In this document: piece after piece, positions 25,538 through 35,842 of the stretch
How the letters are laid out: each line of letters opens with the position of its first letter
Numbering within the stretch: position 1 is the first letter of the stretch
From: Gemmatimonadota bacterium
GTDB lineage: Bacteria > Gemmatimonadota > Gemmatimonadetes > Longimicrobiales > Gaopeijiaceae
Length of the DNA: 64,000 bases
Reading direction: 5' to 3'
NCBI GenBank assembly: GCA_013002885.1
Contig: JABDLS010000139.1
Span: 1-64,000 of the forward strand
The notes under the pieces: generated by a model
The model's input: the letters and a program-made list of their open reading frames with translations, nothing else
Databases searched by the model: none
What the model was told of the DNA's origin: nothing
Translations under genes and position numbers: made by a program

Positions 25538-27442
25538 TCAATTCCACATGTCCCAACGGAGGGCGAAAAAGGTCCGGGCGAACGGTAGCGCTCTGCCCGG
25601 ATACGTCTGCAGGTTGCGACGGAACGTCATGTTCTCCATGCCGAGCCATAGTCGGACGGTCACCACGCGAACTTGCGCGTGGGCGTACCAGCTCTGAAAA
25701 AACGGCACGCGCTCGATGGCACCGTCGTCCTCGTCCGTGGGAGAAGCGAAGGTGAGCATGGGGTCGTGTCCGCGAACGCCGAGGGAGGCCCACAGCTCGA
25801 GGTTGCCCGAATCCATGAAGACCCGGTGAAACTCGAACGAGCCGCGGTAGATCTGGTCGGGAAGGTAGGGCCCCTCTTCATCCCACCACTGGTACGAGCC
25901 CTCCAGGGTGAGTCCCTCCATGGGCATGGGCAGCACGGCCATGGATTCATAGCCGTTCCGATGCACGCCAGCCGCGGTTGGAGCTCCTTCGTCGAGCTCC
26001 ATGCCGAGGGGAGACACCTCATTGGCGTAGCTGTAGAGGGCGGCGCCTCCAAGGGTGATGCCCCACCTCGACGCGGTGGCGCCCACCCGAAGCGCTTCGC
26101 GTTCCTGGATGAGCCCGACGCCAGGGACGCCACCGGTGTCGAGGAGTGGCGGGCGAGGGGGACCGTCGGACACCGGGCCCTGACGGAAACCGTAATCTCC
26201 CCTCTCGTACTGCCCGAAGACGCTGATGTCCGACACCGGGTGCACCCACACCCTCGCACTCGCGTGGCCGGCGCCCTCGCTCTGCCATGACGAACGCTCC
26301 AACTCGGCGCTGAGTCCTCCCCATCGGAGGTCCGTCATCCCCCCGGCCACACCGAAGCGCCGGGTCGGCAGTTCCCCCTCGAAGAGCCGGTACGAGCCCC
26401 TGGCCCAGGCGCCGGAACGGGAGAACCCCACGGTCAACGCGTGCTGGGTCCGGGAGCCTCCGACACGAGTCGCCCCCTCCTCCACCGTAGCTTCCCGCTC
26501 TAAGGTGGACCGGCCAGTCACGGCTTGAATGACGACGCTCTCCGTCGGTCGCCACGCGGCATGGAGAGTCACGTCGTTGCGGCTGGCCTCCGGCGCGTAA
26601 TCGGGGACCTGCGTCTGCGAGGCGACCCGCCGATAGTTCAGTGCGACCCCACCACGGTCTCCGAAATGGAACTGATAGCGAGCCCAACTCCCGGTCCGGT
26701 TCCCACCCTCCGTCTGGGTGGCACCGATACCCCGTGTGTCGACGCGCTCGAGCCCCACCGCCACGCTGCCGCCGAGTGCGGTGGGATCGGCATATACGCC
26801 ACGGAACATGTTGGTGTCGAGATCGCCCGTCCCCGCCTCCACCACGGAAAAGGGGCGACCGTCGTCGTGCTGGTGAGACGTCAGCTCCACGCGCATCTGA
26901 CCGCTGGAGCGATCGAGGCGGACCTCGTGAACGCCGGCCAGGGCGATGTGCTGGAGGTCAGCGACGCTTCCGTCCAATGGATAAAGCTCGAAGCCGTCGC
27001 GCACGATCCGGTACCCGCCCCCGCCCCTTCCAAAGGCTGTCATGGCCAACGGCGTCCCGTAGTCCCCTCCGAGAAGGGGGATGAGTCCCGGCACCTCCTC
27101 GAAGAGCTCCGCCAACGTGTTGGCACCGGAGGCCATGATGGCGTGGCGGTCCCACGTCCAGACGCCGGTGGCGAAACCTGCGGGCACGGGGTCCCGGACG
27201 CGGGGAAGGTTGTAGAAGATCGTATCGGCTGACACCGAATCGGCGAGTTGGGCGAGAACCGAATCCGCCAGGGCAGCGCTGTCAGCCACGACCGCCGAGT
27301 CCGCCACCGCGAGTGAGTCGGCGACCGCGAGCGAGTCGACCCTCACCGAATCCGGTGGCTCCTGCGCCTCGACGGGCGTCCACCCCACCCAGAGGAAGAG
27401 CAACGAAAGACCCAGGGACCTACGAATCATGAACAGCAACAC
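25538..27442 (-). CDS. Outer-membrane plug-barrel protein with Ala-Asp-Ser repeat linker
   Basis: A 634-residue protein with a signal peptide (residues 6-26, ending VEAQ). It continues with a low-complexity linker (about 30-70) built on a degenerate ADSLAVADS unit. A plug-like region (about 95-180) has ANTLAELFEEVPGLIPLLGG, GGGYRIVRDGF and HIALAGVHEVRLDRSSG. The remainder is rich in alternating aromatic strands typical of a barrel and ends FFALRWDMWN with a terminal aromatic signature. It resembles TonB-dependent receptors without a clear TonB box, and no ligand can be named. It sits between pepA and yicC. Confidence 0.72.
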   Translation of the reverse strand: MLLFMIRRSLGLSLLFLWVGWTPVEAQEPPDSVRVDSLAVADSLAVADSAVVADSAALADSVLAQLADSVSADTIFYNLPRVRDPVPAGFATGVWTWDRHAIMASGANTLAELFEEVPGLIPLLGGDYGTPLAMTAFGRGGGGYRIVRDGFELYPLDGSVADLQHIALAGVHEVRLDRSSGQMRVELTSHQHDDGRPFSVVEAGTGDLDTNMFRGVYADPTALGGSVAVGLERVDTRGIGATQTEGGNRTGSWARYQFHFGDRGGVALNYRRVASQTQVPDYAPEASRNDVTLHAAWRPTESVVIQAVTGRSTLEREATVEEGATRVGGSRTQHALTVGFSRSGAWARGSYRLFEGELPTRRFGVAGGMTDLRWGGLSAELERSSWQSEGAGHASARVWVHPVSDISVFGQYERGDYGFRQGPVSDGPPRPPLLDTGGVPGVGLIQEREALRVGATASRWGITLGGAALYSYANEVSPLGMELDEGAPTAAGVHRNGYESMAVLPMPMEGLTLEGSYQWWDEEGPYLPDQIYRGSFEFHRVFMDSGNLELWASLGVRGHDPMLTFASPTDEDDGAIERVPFFQSWYAHAQVRVVTVRLWLGMENMTFRRNLQTYPGRALPFARTFFALRWDMWN

Positions 27443-27485
27443 CCCGAGCGACTGCCCGCGGGCCCGTCCACGGACCGACCCGAGA

Positions 27486-28979
27486 TCAACCCGTGCGACT
27501 CCGAACCCACTCCACGAGGAGTCGCGTCGGGTGTCCGAGAGCGCCCTTGCCCCGGTTGTACGGCAGCTTGCTTTCGCCGAATGCCGTCCCCGCTATATCT
27601 AGATGTGCCCACGTTGTATCGCCGACGAACTCCGAGAGGAAGCACCCGGCCGTGATGGATCCGCCGGGACGTCCACCGACGTTCTTCAGGTCGGCGGTAT
27701 CGCTTTCGAGTTGCTTCTTGTACTCGTCCCAGAGCGGAAGTTGCCAGCAACGCTCGCCGGACGCGGTCCCGGCGTCGATGAGCTCCCGGACGAGTTCGTC
27801 ATCATTTCCCATGACCGCCGCGGCGTGATGGCCGAGTGCGATGATCACCGACCCCGTCAAGGTCGCGCAGTCCACCATGGCCGCCGGCTTCATCCGGGCG
27901 CCCCAAGCCAGAGCATCGGCCAGAATGAGTCGGCCCTCGGCGTCGGTGTTGATGACCTCGATGGTCTTCCCGGCCAGGCTCCCGATGACGTCACCGGGCT
28001 TCGTGGCCGTCCCCGAAGGCAGGTTCTCCGACGATGGCACGATGCCGACGACGTTGATGGCAAGCCCGAGCTCGGCGATGGCCTGCATGGCACCCATGAC
28101 TGCGGCTCCGCCGGACATGTCGAACTTCATGTCTTCCATTCCCGCAGGCGGCTTCAAGGAAATGCCACCTGCATCGAACGTGAGCCCCTTTCCAACGAGA
28201 ATCAGGGCCGGATCACCCTCGCTGCCTCCGTTGTGCTCGAGGATGATGAGACGAGCCTCTTCCGCTGAGCCTCGGGAGACCGAGAGCAGTGCGTCCATGC
28301 CCTCCTTTCGCATGCGGTCCTCGTCGAAGATCGTCACCTCCAGCCCCACACTCCCGGCAATCCGCCGCGCCTCCTCGGCCAGATGGGTAGGCGTGGCCAC
28401 GTTACCCGGTCGGGCCTGCAGCGTCCGGGTGAGGTTGGAGCCCCGAGCGATGGCTGCGCCGGCGAGGGTGCCCCGAGCCAGGGCGTCTGCGTTCCCCGTG
28501 CCCAGAACGTCTCCGCCCGTCACCGTCACCGGTCCGTCATCGTCGTCGTCCTTCTTCTTCAGCTCGGTGAATCGCCACGCCGCAAGCGCCAGACCCTCGG
28601 CGGCGGCCTGAGCCGCCGTGCCATCTTCGACTCCGTCGAGGCCATCCAGGACGACCGCCACAGAGGTCACGCGAAGGCGCTCGGCCACCCGAACGGCGCG
28701 GGCGGCGAAGCTACGGACCTTCTCGGCATCGAGCTTGGCAACGTCGCCTACGCCGAGGAGGACGATCCGTCGGGGGCCGCTGGAGCCGTACAAGACGACA
28801 TCTTCGGCCTCGGCGCCTCGCATCTCGCCGGAATCCAGAACCCGGACCACCGCACCGCCCAGGCTCGCGTCGAGTGCTGCCAGAACGCCCTTCGACCCGT
28901 CGGCACCCTTGGACACGGGCACCGCCAGAAGGGGCGTTTCGTGCGTGGTAGCGTCGGTATCGACGAATCGGAGCTGCAT
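27486..28979 (-). CDS. pepA: Leucyl aminopeptidase (M17)
   Basis: A 497-residue hexameric zinc/manganese aminopeptidase. The catalytic C-terminal domain shows LVGKGLTFDAGGISLKPP (metal and catalytic Lys), MKFDMSGGAAVMGAMQAI and EVINTDAEGRLILADAL (metal Asp/Glu and catalytic Arg). The N-terminal domain of about 170 residues is variable. It releases N-terminal residues from peptides and in some bacteria also binds DNA. ATG at 28979. A gap of 43 bp leads to the barrel-protein gene. Confidence 0.95.
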   Translation of the reverse strand: MQLRFVDTDATTHETPLLAVPVSKGADGSKGVLAALDASLGGAVVRVLDSGEMRGAEAEDVVLYGSSGPRRIVLLGVGDVAKLDAEKVRSFAARAVRVAERLRVTSVAVVLDGLDGVEDGTAAQAAAEGLALAAWRFTELKKKDDDDDGPVTVTGGDVLGTGNADALARGTLAGAAIARGSNLTRTLQARPGNVATPTHLAEEARRIAGSVGLEVTIFDEDRMRKEGMDALLSVSRGSAEEARLIILEHNGGSEGDPALILVGKGLTFDAGGISLKPPAGMEDMKFDMSGGAAVMGAMQAIAELGLAINVVGIVPSSENLPSGTATKPGDVIGSLAGKTIEVINTDAEGRLILADALAWGARMKPAAMVDCATLTGSVIIALGHHAAAVMGNDDELVRELIDAGTASGERCWQLPLWDEYKKQLESDTADLKNVGGRPGGSITAGCFLSEFVGDTTWAHLDIAGTAFGESKLPYNRGKGALGHPTRLLVEWVRSRTG

Positions 28980-29071
28980 CGGGCGGTGTCCTTGCTGGGA
29001 TTGGAGACGCTGGATTCTGGGCCGGGAACTCGAGGCGCTGGATGATCGCGTGAACGGTGGTACAGGTCCAT

Positions 29072-30190
29072 CTACCCGCTCTCCGGAAGCCCCTCGTAGG
29101 TCTCGCCGACGAGGCGATCCACCACGGACTTCAACTCGCCGGTCTCCTCGAAAGTCTCGATCTGCCGATCGGCGCTCGTCCCGTGCTCCAGGATCGTGTA
29201 GGCGTACTCGACCTCTCTGCGAGTCCCCAGATCGTCGAGAACATCGTCGAGGAACCAGCCGATGAGCTCTTCGATGAGCTCCTTCGCCGGCCGTGGCCTC
29301 TCCCGACCCAGGTCGAGAAGATCACCCGACACTCCGTACCGTACCGCCCTCCACTTGTTCTCCTCGATGAGTGACAGGGGATAGACCCGAAACGTCATGT
29401 TGTCTCGTCGGAGCCTCCACAGCTTGGCCACGATGGCCTGGATGAGGGCAGCGATGCAGACGGCCTCTTCCACTCGTGTGCAGATGTCGCAGAGCCGAAA
29501 CTCGAGGGTCGGGTAGAGGTGATGCGGCCGGAGATCCCACCAGATCTTGGACGGATCCTGAATAGCGTCGGCGTTCACCAGGGCCCGAACGATGTGCTCA
29601 TACTCCGAATAGGTATTGAACGTCGGAGGGATGCCGGTCCGGGGGAAATTCCGCCACTGGACGCTGCGATAGGACTTGAGTCCAGTCCTGCGGCCCATCC
29701 AGAAAGGCGAGCTCGTGGAAAGAGCGAGAAGGTGAGGAATGAAGTAACGCGCGACCTTCATGGCATCGATGAGGAACTCCTTGTCCTCGATGCCGACATG
29801 GACGTGCATCCCGAAGATGAGGTTCTTCCGGGCCAGGTCCTGGAGGTCCTGTTCGACCCCCAGGTACCGCTCGAGGGGCGTGATCTCCTGGTCCATCCAG
29901 GACGAAAAAGGGTGCGTCCCGGCGGCTAAAATGCGAAGCCCATCGGATGCCGCCAGGTCCGCCACCGCCCTTCGCAATCGAACGACCTCCGACCGGATCT
30001 CGGCGGGCGTTTCGCACACACCGCTACCCACCTCGATCACCGACTGATGGAGCTCGGGCTTCACGCCCTCCACCGTGATCTGGCCTTCTGCGTCCAGGAT
30101 CTGGGTGATGTACGAGCTCAGCTCACCCGACTCCGGGTCGACGACCTGATATTCCTCCTCGATGCCGAGAGTCAGCGACGGGTCCTTCAT
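29072..30190 (-). CDS. YbdK-type carboxylate-amine ligase (GCS2 family)
   Basis: A 372-residue ATP-grasp-like enzyme of the glutamate-cysteine ligase 2 family. Diagnostic blocks are TLGIEEEYQVVDPESGEL, EVGSGVCETPAEIR, GTHPFSSW and FGMHVHVGIEDKE (HVHVG), and PHHLYPTLEFRLCDICT. YbdK of E. coli has weak gamma-glutamylcysteine ligase activity, but the in vivo substrate is uncertain. Length is normal. It lies 2 bp after icd, so the two genes are probably co-transcribed. Confidence 0.9.
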   Translation of the reverse strand: MKDPSLTLGIEEEYQVVDPESGELSSYITQILDAEGQITVEGVKPELHQSVIEVGSGVCETPAEIRSEVVRLRRAVADLAASDGLRILAAGTHPFSSWMDQEITPLERYLGVEQDLQDLARKNLIFGMHVHVGIEDKEFLIDAMKVARYFIPHLLALSTSSPFWMGRRTGLKSYRSVQWRNFPRTGIPPTFNTYSEYEHIVRALVNADAIQDPSKIWWDLRPHHLYPTLEFRLCDICTRVEEAVCIAALIQAIVAKLWRLRRDNMTFRVYPLSLIEENKWRAVRYGVSGDLLDLGRERPRPAKELIEELIGWFLDDVLDDLGTRREVEYAYTILEHGTSADRQIETFEETGELKSVVDRLVGETYEGLPESG

Positions 30191-30192
30191 GA

Positions 30193-32421
30193 CTACCCCC
30201 CCACCCTCGCGAGTATCTCGTTGAGCGTTCCACTAGGACACATGGCGTCCCGGGTCTTCTCACGATCGAAGAGGAAGTAGCCGCCCAGGTCCTCCCCGGA
30301 GCCCTGGGCATCGTTGAGCTCGGCCACGATTCGTTCTTCGTTCCCGGTCAGAGCCTGGCCAATAGGCTCGAAGTGACGGGCCAGCGCGAGATCCCGATGC
30401 TGTTCGGCCAGCGCCCGGGCCCAATACAGAGCCAGATAGAACGTGCTGCCGCGATTGTCGAGCTCTCCGACCTTCCGCGACGGGGATCGAGCGTGCTCGA
30501 GGTATCGGGACGTGGCGTCGTCGAGAGCGTCGCCGAGGACGATGGCTCCCGGGTTGTCGAAGTGCTCACCGAGATGCTGGAGCGAGGCCGCGAGCGCCAT
30601 GTACTCGCCGAGGGAGTCCCACCGCAGGTGGCCCTCCTTCTGGAACTGCTGCACGTGCTTGGGCGCCGTCCCCCCCGCCCCGGTCTCGAACAGGCCCCCA
30701 CCCTCCAGTAGCGGCACGATGGAAAGCATCCGCGCGCTGGTTCCGATCTCGAGGATTGGGAAGAGATCGGTCAGGTAGTCCCGCAGCACGTTTCCCGTGA
30801 CGGAGACCGTATCCTCTCCTCGACGGATCCGCTCGAGGGTGAAACGCATGGCGTCCACGGGTGCCAGGATCTCGATCTGGACCCCGTCGGTGTCGAGGGT
30901 CGTCAGGTGGTCCTCGACCTTGCGAATGACCTCGGCGTCGTGGGCTCGCAGCGAATCGAGCCAGAATACGGCAGGAACGCCCGTGGCCCGCCCCCGTCGG
31001 ACCGCGAGTTCAACCCAATCTCGGATGGCGATGTCCTTGGTCTGGCATCCCCGCCAGATGTCTCCAACGTCCACCTCGCGCTCGAGTAGCACGCCGCCTT
31101 CGGCATCGACGACCCTCACCGTGCCGGGAGCGTCGATCTCGTAGGTCTTGTCGTGAGAGCCGTACTCCTCGGCCTTCATCGCCATGAGCCCGACGTTCGA
31201 GACGCTTCCCATGGTTGCCGGGTCGAACTGGCCGTTGGCCTTGCAGTCGTCTACGACGACCGAGTAGATGCCCGCATAGCTCGAGTCCGGGATCACCGCC
31301 TTGGTGTCCTGGAGCTCTCCGTCGGGACTCCACATGCGGCCCGAGTCACGGATCATGGGTGGCATGGAGGCGTCGATGATGACGTCGCTCGGCACGTGCA
31401 GATTCGTGATGCCCTTGTCAGAATCCACCATGGCCACTTCGGGGCCCGACGCCAGGGCCGAGTCGATGGCCGCGCGGACAGCCGACGCCTGGTCCTTCGG
31501 GAGTTCGGCCAGCTTCGAGAGCACGTCGCCGAGGCCGTTGCTCGGATCGGCGCCCACCCGACTCAGGGCCTCGCCGTACTTCTCGAATACGTCCTTGAAA
31601 TACGTACGAACGGCGTGGCCGAAGATGATGGGGTCCTGAACCTTCATCATCGTCGCCTTGAGGTGGAGCGAGAAGAGCACCCCGCGCTCCTTGGCATCGT
31701 TCACCTGCTCGTCGAGAAAGGCCACCAGGGGCGCCCGACGCATGACTGCGCCGTCGATGACCTCTCCGGCCTCCAATGCCAGCCCCTCCTTGAGTACCCG
31801 GACACCGCCGTCTGCTGACACGTGCTCGATCCGGGCCACGGTTTCGACCTTCAGGGTCGTGGACGTCTCGGTGTGCCGGAAATCGCCGGAGTCCATGGTG
31901 GCCACGTGGGTAGACGACTCTTCGGGCCAAGGAAGCATCCTGGGGGGATGATTGCGTGCGAACTCCTTGACGGCTCTCGGGGCGCGACGGTCCGAGTTGC
32001 CCTGGCGGAGAACCGGATTGACCGCACTGCCCTTCACTCCGTCGTAGCGCTTCTGCACCGCCGTCTCCTCGGCGGTCGTCGGCTCCTCCGGGTAGTCCGG
32101 AACGTCGAAACCAGCCTTCTGAAGCTCGGCAATGCACGCCTTCAACTGGGGAATGGACGCGCTGATGTTGGGGAGCTTGATGACGTTCGCCTCGGGCGTC
32201 TTCACGAGGCGGCCGAGCTCGGCGAGGTCGTCGGACACGCGCTGGTCACCCAGGCGCTCTGGAAACACCGCCAGGATGCGACCAGCCAACGAAATATCAC
32301 GGACCTCCACGGGCACACCAGCGACCCCGGCGAACGCACGGATCACCGGAAGGAAGGCCTCGGTGGCGAGGGCCGGGGCCTCGTCGGTCCAGGTATAGAT
32401 GATGGGCGGAGAGTGGGTCAT
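30193..32421 (-). CDS. icd: Monomeric NADP-dependent isocitrate dehydrogenase
   Basis: A 742-residue enzyme of the monomeric type (Azotobacter or Corynebacterium style), unrelated in length to the 415-residue dimeric form. Signature blocks are [14 protein letters not shown] at the start, [50 protein letters not shown], and [13 protein letters not shown]. It converts isocitrate to 2-oxoglutarate and CO2 while making NADPH. The frame is open well upstream, but [11 protein letters not shown] at 32421 matches the family start. Divergent from the diguanylate cyclase with a 263-bp gap. Confidence 0.95.
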   Translation of the reverse strand: MTHSPPIIYTWTDEAPALATEAFLPVIRAFAGVAGVPVEVRDISLAGRILAVFPERLGDQRVSDDLAELGRLVKTPEANVIKLPNISASIPQLKACIAELQKAGFDVPDYPEEPTTAEETAVQKRYDGVKGSAVNPVLRQGNSDRRAPRAVKEFARNHPPRMLPWPEESSTHVATMDSGDFRHTETSTTLKVETVARIEHVSADGGVRVLKEGLALEAGEVIDGAVMRRAPLVAFLDEQVNDAKERGVLFSLHLKATMMKVQDPIIFGHAVRTYFKDVFEKYGEALSRVGADPSNGLGDVLSKLAELPKDQASAVRAAIDSALASGPEVAMVDSDKGITNLHVPSDVIIDASMPPMIRDSGRMWSPDGELQDTKAVIPDSSYAGIYSVVVDDCKANGQFDPATMGSVSNVGLMAMKAEEYGSHDKTYEIDAPGTVRVVDAEGGVLLEREVDVGDIWRGCQTKDIAIRDWVELAVRRGRATGVPAVFWLDSLRAHDAEVIRKVEDHLTTLDTDGVQIEILAPVDAMRFTLERIRRGEDTVSVTGNVLRDYLTDLFPILEIGTSARMLSIVPLLEGGGLFETGAGGTAPKHVQQFQKEGHLRWDSLGEYMALAASLQHLGEHFDNPGAIVLGDALDDATSRYLEHARSPSRKVGELDNRGSTFYLALYWARALAEQHRDLALARHFEPIGQALTGNEERIVAELNDAQGSGEDLGGYFLFDREKTRDAMCPSGTLNEILARVGG

Positions 32422-32684
32422 GGGGCTGAATGAGGGTGTGAGGTTTGGCCGCGACGAGGGTGCGGGTCTGTGCCGCCCATGGCTCGGCGCGTCCGAGTCG
32501 GCGAACGGGGCACGCGCGTCTCCATGAATCGGCGTGCCAGTATAGAGCGGATAGCCGCCTTCTGCGAAGGGCCGGCCCGAAAACCTGTCGCCACGGCTTC
32601 GCTTACCCGATGTTGCGAGTTGATCCCGTCGACCTTCCCCGGGGGTGTGCGCTGAACCAGACCGAAGAGGCTCGCCCAAGACCG

Positions 32685-34310
32685 ATGACGCCGTCGGGCT
32701 TCGGAAGCATCCGCGCCAAGATCCTTCTCCTGGCCACGGCAGCCACACTCGTGCCAGCCGTAAGTACGGCGGCCCTTTCCTACGTGCGCGCTCGAGCAGC
32801 GCTCACCGAGACCCTCGAAGGTGAGCTCCAGGGAATCGGAGCCCAAACGGCGCGAGAGCTCGATCTCTGGCTCAAGGAGCGTCAATATGACCTCCGGGTC
32901 TTCGTCGGGTCGTTCGAGGTCATCGAGAATCTTGAGCGCGCCTCCGCCGCCCCCGACGGCCAGGCCGCCGCCCGTGTGTCCGATTATCTCTCGGTACTCC
33001 AACAGCGGTTCCCCGAATACGCCGGTCTCCTGGTCGTGGACGACCGCGGCGAGCTCGTCGCCGAGGGCGCAGGTGCGGTGCACCCTCGAGAGATGGAGGG
33101 GGAATGGCTGGACGGACTCGCACGCGGGGAATCCCACGTAGGCGATCCGTATCGGCATACGACCCTCGGAGCCGTGGCGACAACGCTGGCGGTGCCCATT
33201 CAGGACCCTCAGGGCGGCTTTCCAGGAGGGCTGGTGGCGACCCTCACCTTCGACGGGCTCGGTGAGCTTCTCGGTGAGCTCGCTCCGCCGGATGGCGGAT
33301 CCATCGAAGTCCTCGGCCCCGAAGGCCGGGTGGTGGTCTCATCCGAAGGAGGCACACCCTTCGAAACCGTGCTCGGCGCCGACGCCCGTGCGCAGCTCGA
33401 GGCCGCCGACGGGGGTACCGTCGAGTACGCCGATCAAGCCGGACAGGCCATGGTCGGCACCCTCACGCTGCTCGCTGGTACGGAATGGTCGGTGCTCTCG
33501 CATCTCCCCACCCGCCGGGCGTACGCCCAGGTCTCCGACCTCACCCGGTCCACCGTCCTCCTTGTCGCCGTGCTCCTCCTCTTCGTAGGAAGTGCCGCCT
33601 GGGGGATCGGCCTCCTCATCACCCGCCCCCTCGCACGACTGACCGAGGCGGCAGGGGCCGTTTCCCAGGGTGACCTTTCGGTGAGACTCCCGGTGACGGG
33701 CCGGGACGAAGTGAGCTACCTCACCGAGGTGTTCAACAGTATGGTGACCCGGCTGGACGGGGCCGCATCCACCCTTCAGGCACAGAACGACGAACTCGAT
33801 CAACTCGCCCGAACCGACGCTCTCACCACGCTCTACAACCGTCGACACGTGCTGGAGGTCCTCAAGCTGGAAGTATCCCGCGCCGGCCGGTACAAACGTC
33901 ACGTCGGTGTGCTCATGCTCGATGTCGACAAGTTCAAGCACTACAACGACACGTACGGCCACCAGGCAGGTGACGAAGTCCTCGAGGGAATGGGAGAAGT
34001 GCTCCGCGATGCCACCCGGGACACCGACATCCCGGCTCGCTACGGAGGGGAGGAGTTCATTGTCGTCCTTCCCGACACCGACCTCTCAGGCGCCGTGGAA
34101 GCCGGCGAGCGGATCCGCGAGCGATTGGCCCGAGAAGTCTTCGATGGGGGCAAGGTCACCGTGAGTATCGGTGCAGCCGAGTTTCCCGCTCAAGGGCCGG
34201 AGCCCGGCGACGTCATCGCCGCCGCGGACCTGGCCCTCTATGCGGCGAAGGAGGCCGGACGCGACCGCGTGCTTCCAGCCGAACCCAAACAACCGGTGGA
34301 CGGCGCGTAG
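32685..34310 (+). CDS. Membrane diguanylate cyclase (sensor-HAMP-GGDEF)
   Basis: A 541-residue protein. TM1 lies at about 10-30, a periplasmic sensor of about 240 residues follows ([15 protein letters not shown] looks like Cache/PAS core), TM2 is at about 290-312, a HAMP follows ([20 protein letters not shown]), then a GGDEF domain with active site [12 protein letters not shown]. The product-inhibition site RxxD lies exactly five residues before GGEEF ([14 protein letters not shown]), so feedback control is likely. It makes cyclic di-GMP. ATG 32685 is chosen over the longer open frame because upstream residues lack protein character. It ends 4 bp from the converging lipoprotein gene. Confidence 0.93.
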   Translation: MTPSGFGSIRAKILLLATAATLVPAVSTAALSYVRARAALTETLEGELQGIGAQTARELDLWLKERQYDLRVFVGSFEVIENLERASAAPDGQAAARVSDYLSVLQQRFPEYAGLLVVDDRGELVAEGAGAVHPREMEGEWLDGLARGESHVGDPYRHTTLGAVATTLAVPIQDPQGGFPGGLVATLTFDGLGELLGELAPPDGGSIEVLGPEGRVVVSSEGGTPFETVLGADARAQLEAADGGTVEYADQAGQAMVGTLTLLAGTEWSVLSHLPTRRAYAQVSDLTRSTVLLVAVLLLFVGSAAWGIGLLITRPLARLTEAAGAVSQGDLSVRLPVTGRDEVSYLTEVFNSMVTRLDGAASTLQAQNDELDQLARTDALTTLYNRRHVLEVLKLEVSRAGRYKRHVGVLMLDVDKFKHYNDTYGHQAGDEVLEGMGEVLRDATRDTDIPARYGGEEFIVVLPDTDLSGAVEAGERIRERLAREVFDGGKVTVSIGAAEFPAQGPEPGDVIAAADLALYAAKEAGRDRVLPAEPKQPVDGA

Positions 34311-34314
34311 CGCG

Positions 34315-35076
34315 TCAGGGTGAGCGCGCCATGACCAGCGTGTGGAAGATCCACCCTTCGCGGCCTTCGTCGTCCTCGATGCGCACCCACTCATCGGTGT
34401 AGGACTGCCCGACCACCGGCGTGGCGGCATCCAAGGTCGCCACGACGCCATGCTCGAGGCCGGGACCCTGACGGACGTTGGCTCGCTGGTCGATGGTGCG
34501 AAGGGGCACCCTCGTCGCGAAAACCGTCTCTCCCGGTCTCAGCTCGCCTGCACTCCCGGGGTCGAGTCGAGACCGGGCGCTGGCCGCCAACGACCTTGCC
34601 TGAGTCGCCAGATAGAGCGCTCCGCCGAAGTTCTCTGCCGCGAACGCCTGAGAGCCCTCCTCCAGGGCGGCAGTTGCTTCGGAATAGGAGGGCAGCTCCT
34701 GAGCGCCGGACATCCGCGCAATGCTCTGAAGGGCGATCTCCGCCTCGGCCAATCCCGACGCCGCCTCGGCACGACTGGCCTGACTCTGGAGCTTCGCCAG
34801 GTTACGAACCACTTCCTGACGGGTCTCGGCGAGGGTGCCGGTGAGATCGACGATCCGGGCGTTTCGCTCGAGGAGCATGATCTCCAATCGGGCGACCCTG
34901 GCTTCGAGCTCAGTGTTCTGCCTTTCCACGACGATCGTGTCGGTCTGGACTACCGTATCGACGGCAGCGGTGACCGTGGTGGCAGTGGTTGGCTGCACCG
35001 CCGGCGGGGAACCGGTTGAAGCGCACGCCAGCGTGCTCAATGACAGTCCGATGAAAAGTGTACGTCCAACGAGCAT
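34315..35076 (-). CDS. Lipoprotein with coiled coil and C-terminal SH3-like domain
   Basis: A 253-residue protein. The signal peptide ends in a lipobox (LSTLAC, Cys18). A Thr/Val-rich linker and a long helical, heptad-like region (about 50-130, ERQNTELEARVARLEIMLLE...) follow. Residues about 185-250 read as a bacterial SH3 module (DQRANVRQGPGLEHGVVATL, then WVRIEDDEGREGWIFHTLV). It should be anchored in the outer or inner membrane and face the periplasm. Such domains often bind peptidoglycan. No catalytic motif is seen. Specific function unknown. Confidence 0.82.
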   Translation of the reverse strand: MLVGRTLFIGLSLSTLACASTGSPPAVQPTTATTVTAAVDTVVQTDTIVVERQNTELEARVARLEIMLLERNARIVDLTGTLAETRQEVVRNLAKLQSQASRAEAASGLAEAEIALQSIARMSGAQELPSYSEATAALEEGSQAFAAENFGGALYLATQARSLAASARSRLDPGSAGELRPGETVFATRVPLRTIDQRANVRQGPGLEHGVVATLDAATPVVGQSYTDEWVRIEDDEGREGWIFHTLVMARSP

Positions 35077-35185
35077 GGAAAGCCTCCCGGGAGGGCCGTA
35101 GAGTCACCCTCAATCTATGGGCCGGCGGGCGGGCGATCCAAGCATAAATGATGCGCTACTCAGTCGCACTGAAGGGGCAGCAGGC

Positions 35186-35218
35186 GCAGGGAGGGCTGCC
35201 CGGGGCGGCCCTCCCTGC
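35186..35218 (-). terminator. Strong GC hairpin after infC
   Basis: An 11-bp perfect stem (GCAGGGAGGGC with GCCCTCCCTGC) and an 11-nt loop begin 6 bp past the infC stop. There is no long T-tract, so it may be a weak intrinsic terminator or a 3'-end stabiliser. Confidence 0.5.
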
Positions 35219-35223
35219 TGACC

Positions 35224-35730
35224 CTACATGGGTTCGACCAGGGCGACCAACCGTCGACCCTGGATCGTGTTCGAGCGCTGCTCCACGCGTCCGATGTCGG
35301 ACAACTCGTCGAGCATGCGGTCGAGGGTCTTCACGCCGACCTCGGCTTGCCTGAGTTCGCGGCCTCGGAAGCGGAGAACAACGCGCACGACGTTACCCTC
35401 CTCGAGGAACCTGCGGGCCCGCTTCAGTTTCACGTCGAAATCGTGATCGTCGGTGCGGGGCCGGAGCTGAACTTCCTTGAGCTCCACCGTGTGTTGGTTC
35501 TTCTTCGCTTCTCTCTTGGCCTTCTGGCGCTCGTAGCGCTCCTTGCCCCAGTCCATCATCCGGACGACGGGTGGTCTGGCCTGGGCCGCTACTTCAACGA
35601 GATCGAGCTCGGCTTCGGCGGCCTTTTCCTTCGCCGCCTGGAGTGAGACGACGCCGATCTGCTCTCCGTCTTCGCCAACCAATCGGACGGGGCTGATGCG
35701 GATGTCTTCGTTGACCCTTGGATTGTCGAT
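35224..35730 (-). CDS. infC: Translation initiation factor IF-3, probable ATC start
   Basis: IF-3 binds the 30S subunit and checks the start codon. The N-domain reads RLVGEDGEQIGVVSLQAAKE and PPVVRMMDWGKERYERQKA. The C-domain reads LKEVQLRPRTDDHDFDVKL and VVRVVLRFRGRE. GTG 35784 would add 18 residues unlike IF-3 and has no ribosome-binding site. ATC 35730 has GAGGAG exactly 8 nt upstream (35739-35744) and gives 168 aa starting (M)DNPRVNEDIRI, normal for the family. E. coli infC uses AUU, and a rare start allows IF-3 to repress itself, so ATC makes biological sense. rpmI and rplT do not follow. Confidence 0.9.
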   Translation of the reverse strand: MDNPRVNEDIRISPVRLVGEDGEQIGVVSLQAAKEKAAEAELDLVEVAAQARPPVVRMMDWGKERYERQKAKREAKKNQHTVELKEVQLRPRTDDHDFDVKLKRARRFLEEGNVVRVVLRFRGRELRQAEVGVKTLDRMLDELSDIGRVEQRSNTIQGRRLVALVEPM

Positions 35731-35842
35731 GGGTTCTTCTCCTCGAGTGATGGAGTGTCGTTTCGAAGGACTCTGAAGATACACGAATCACGCTACCGCG
35801 TGACCACGTGCACTCGGCGACGTCCCGTTGCCCCGGCGCGTA

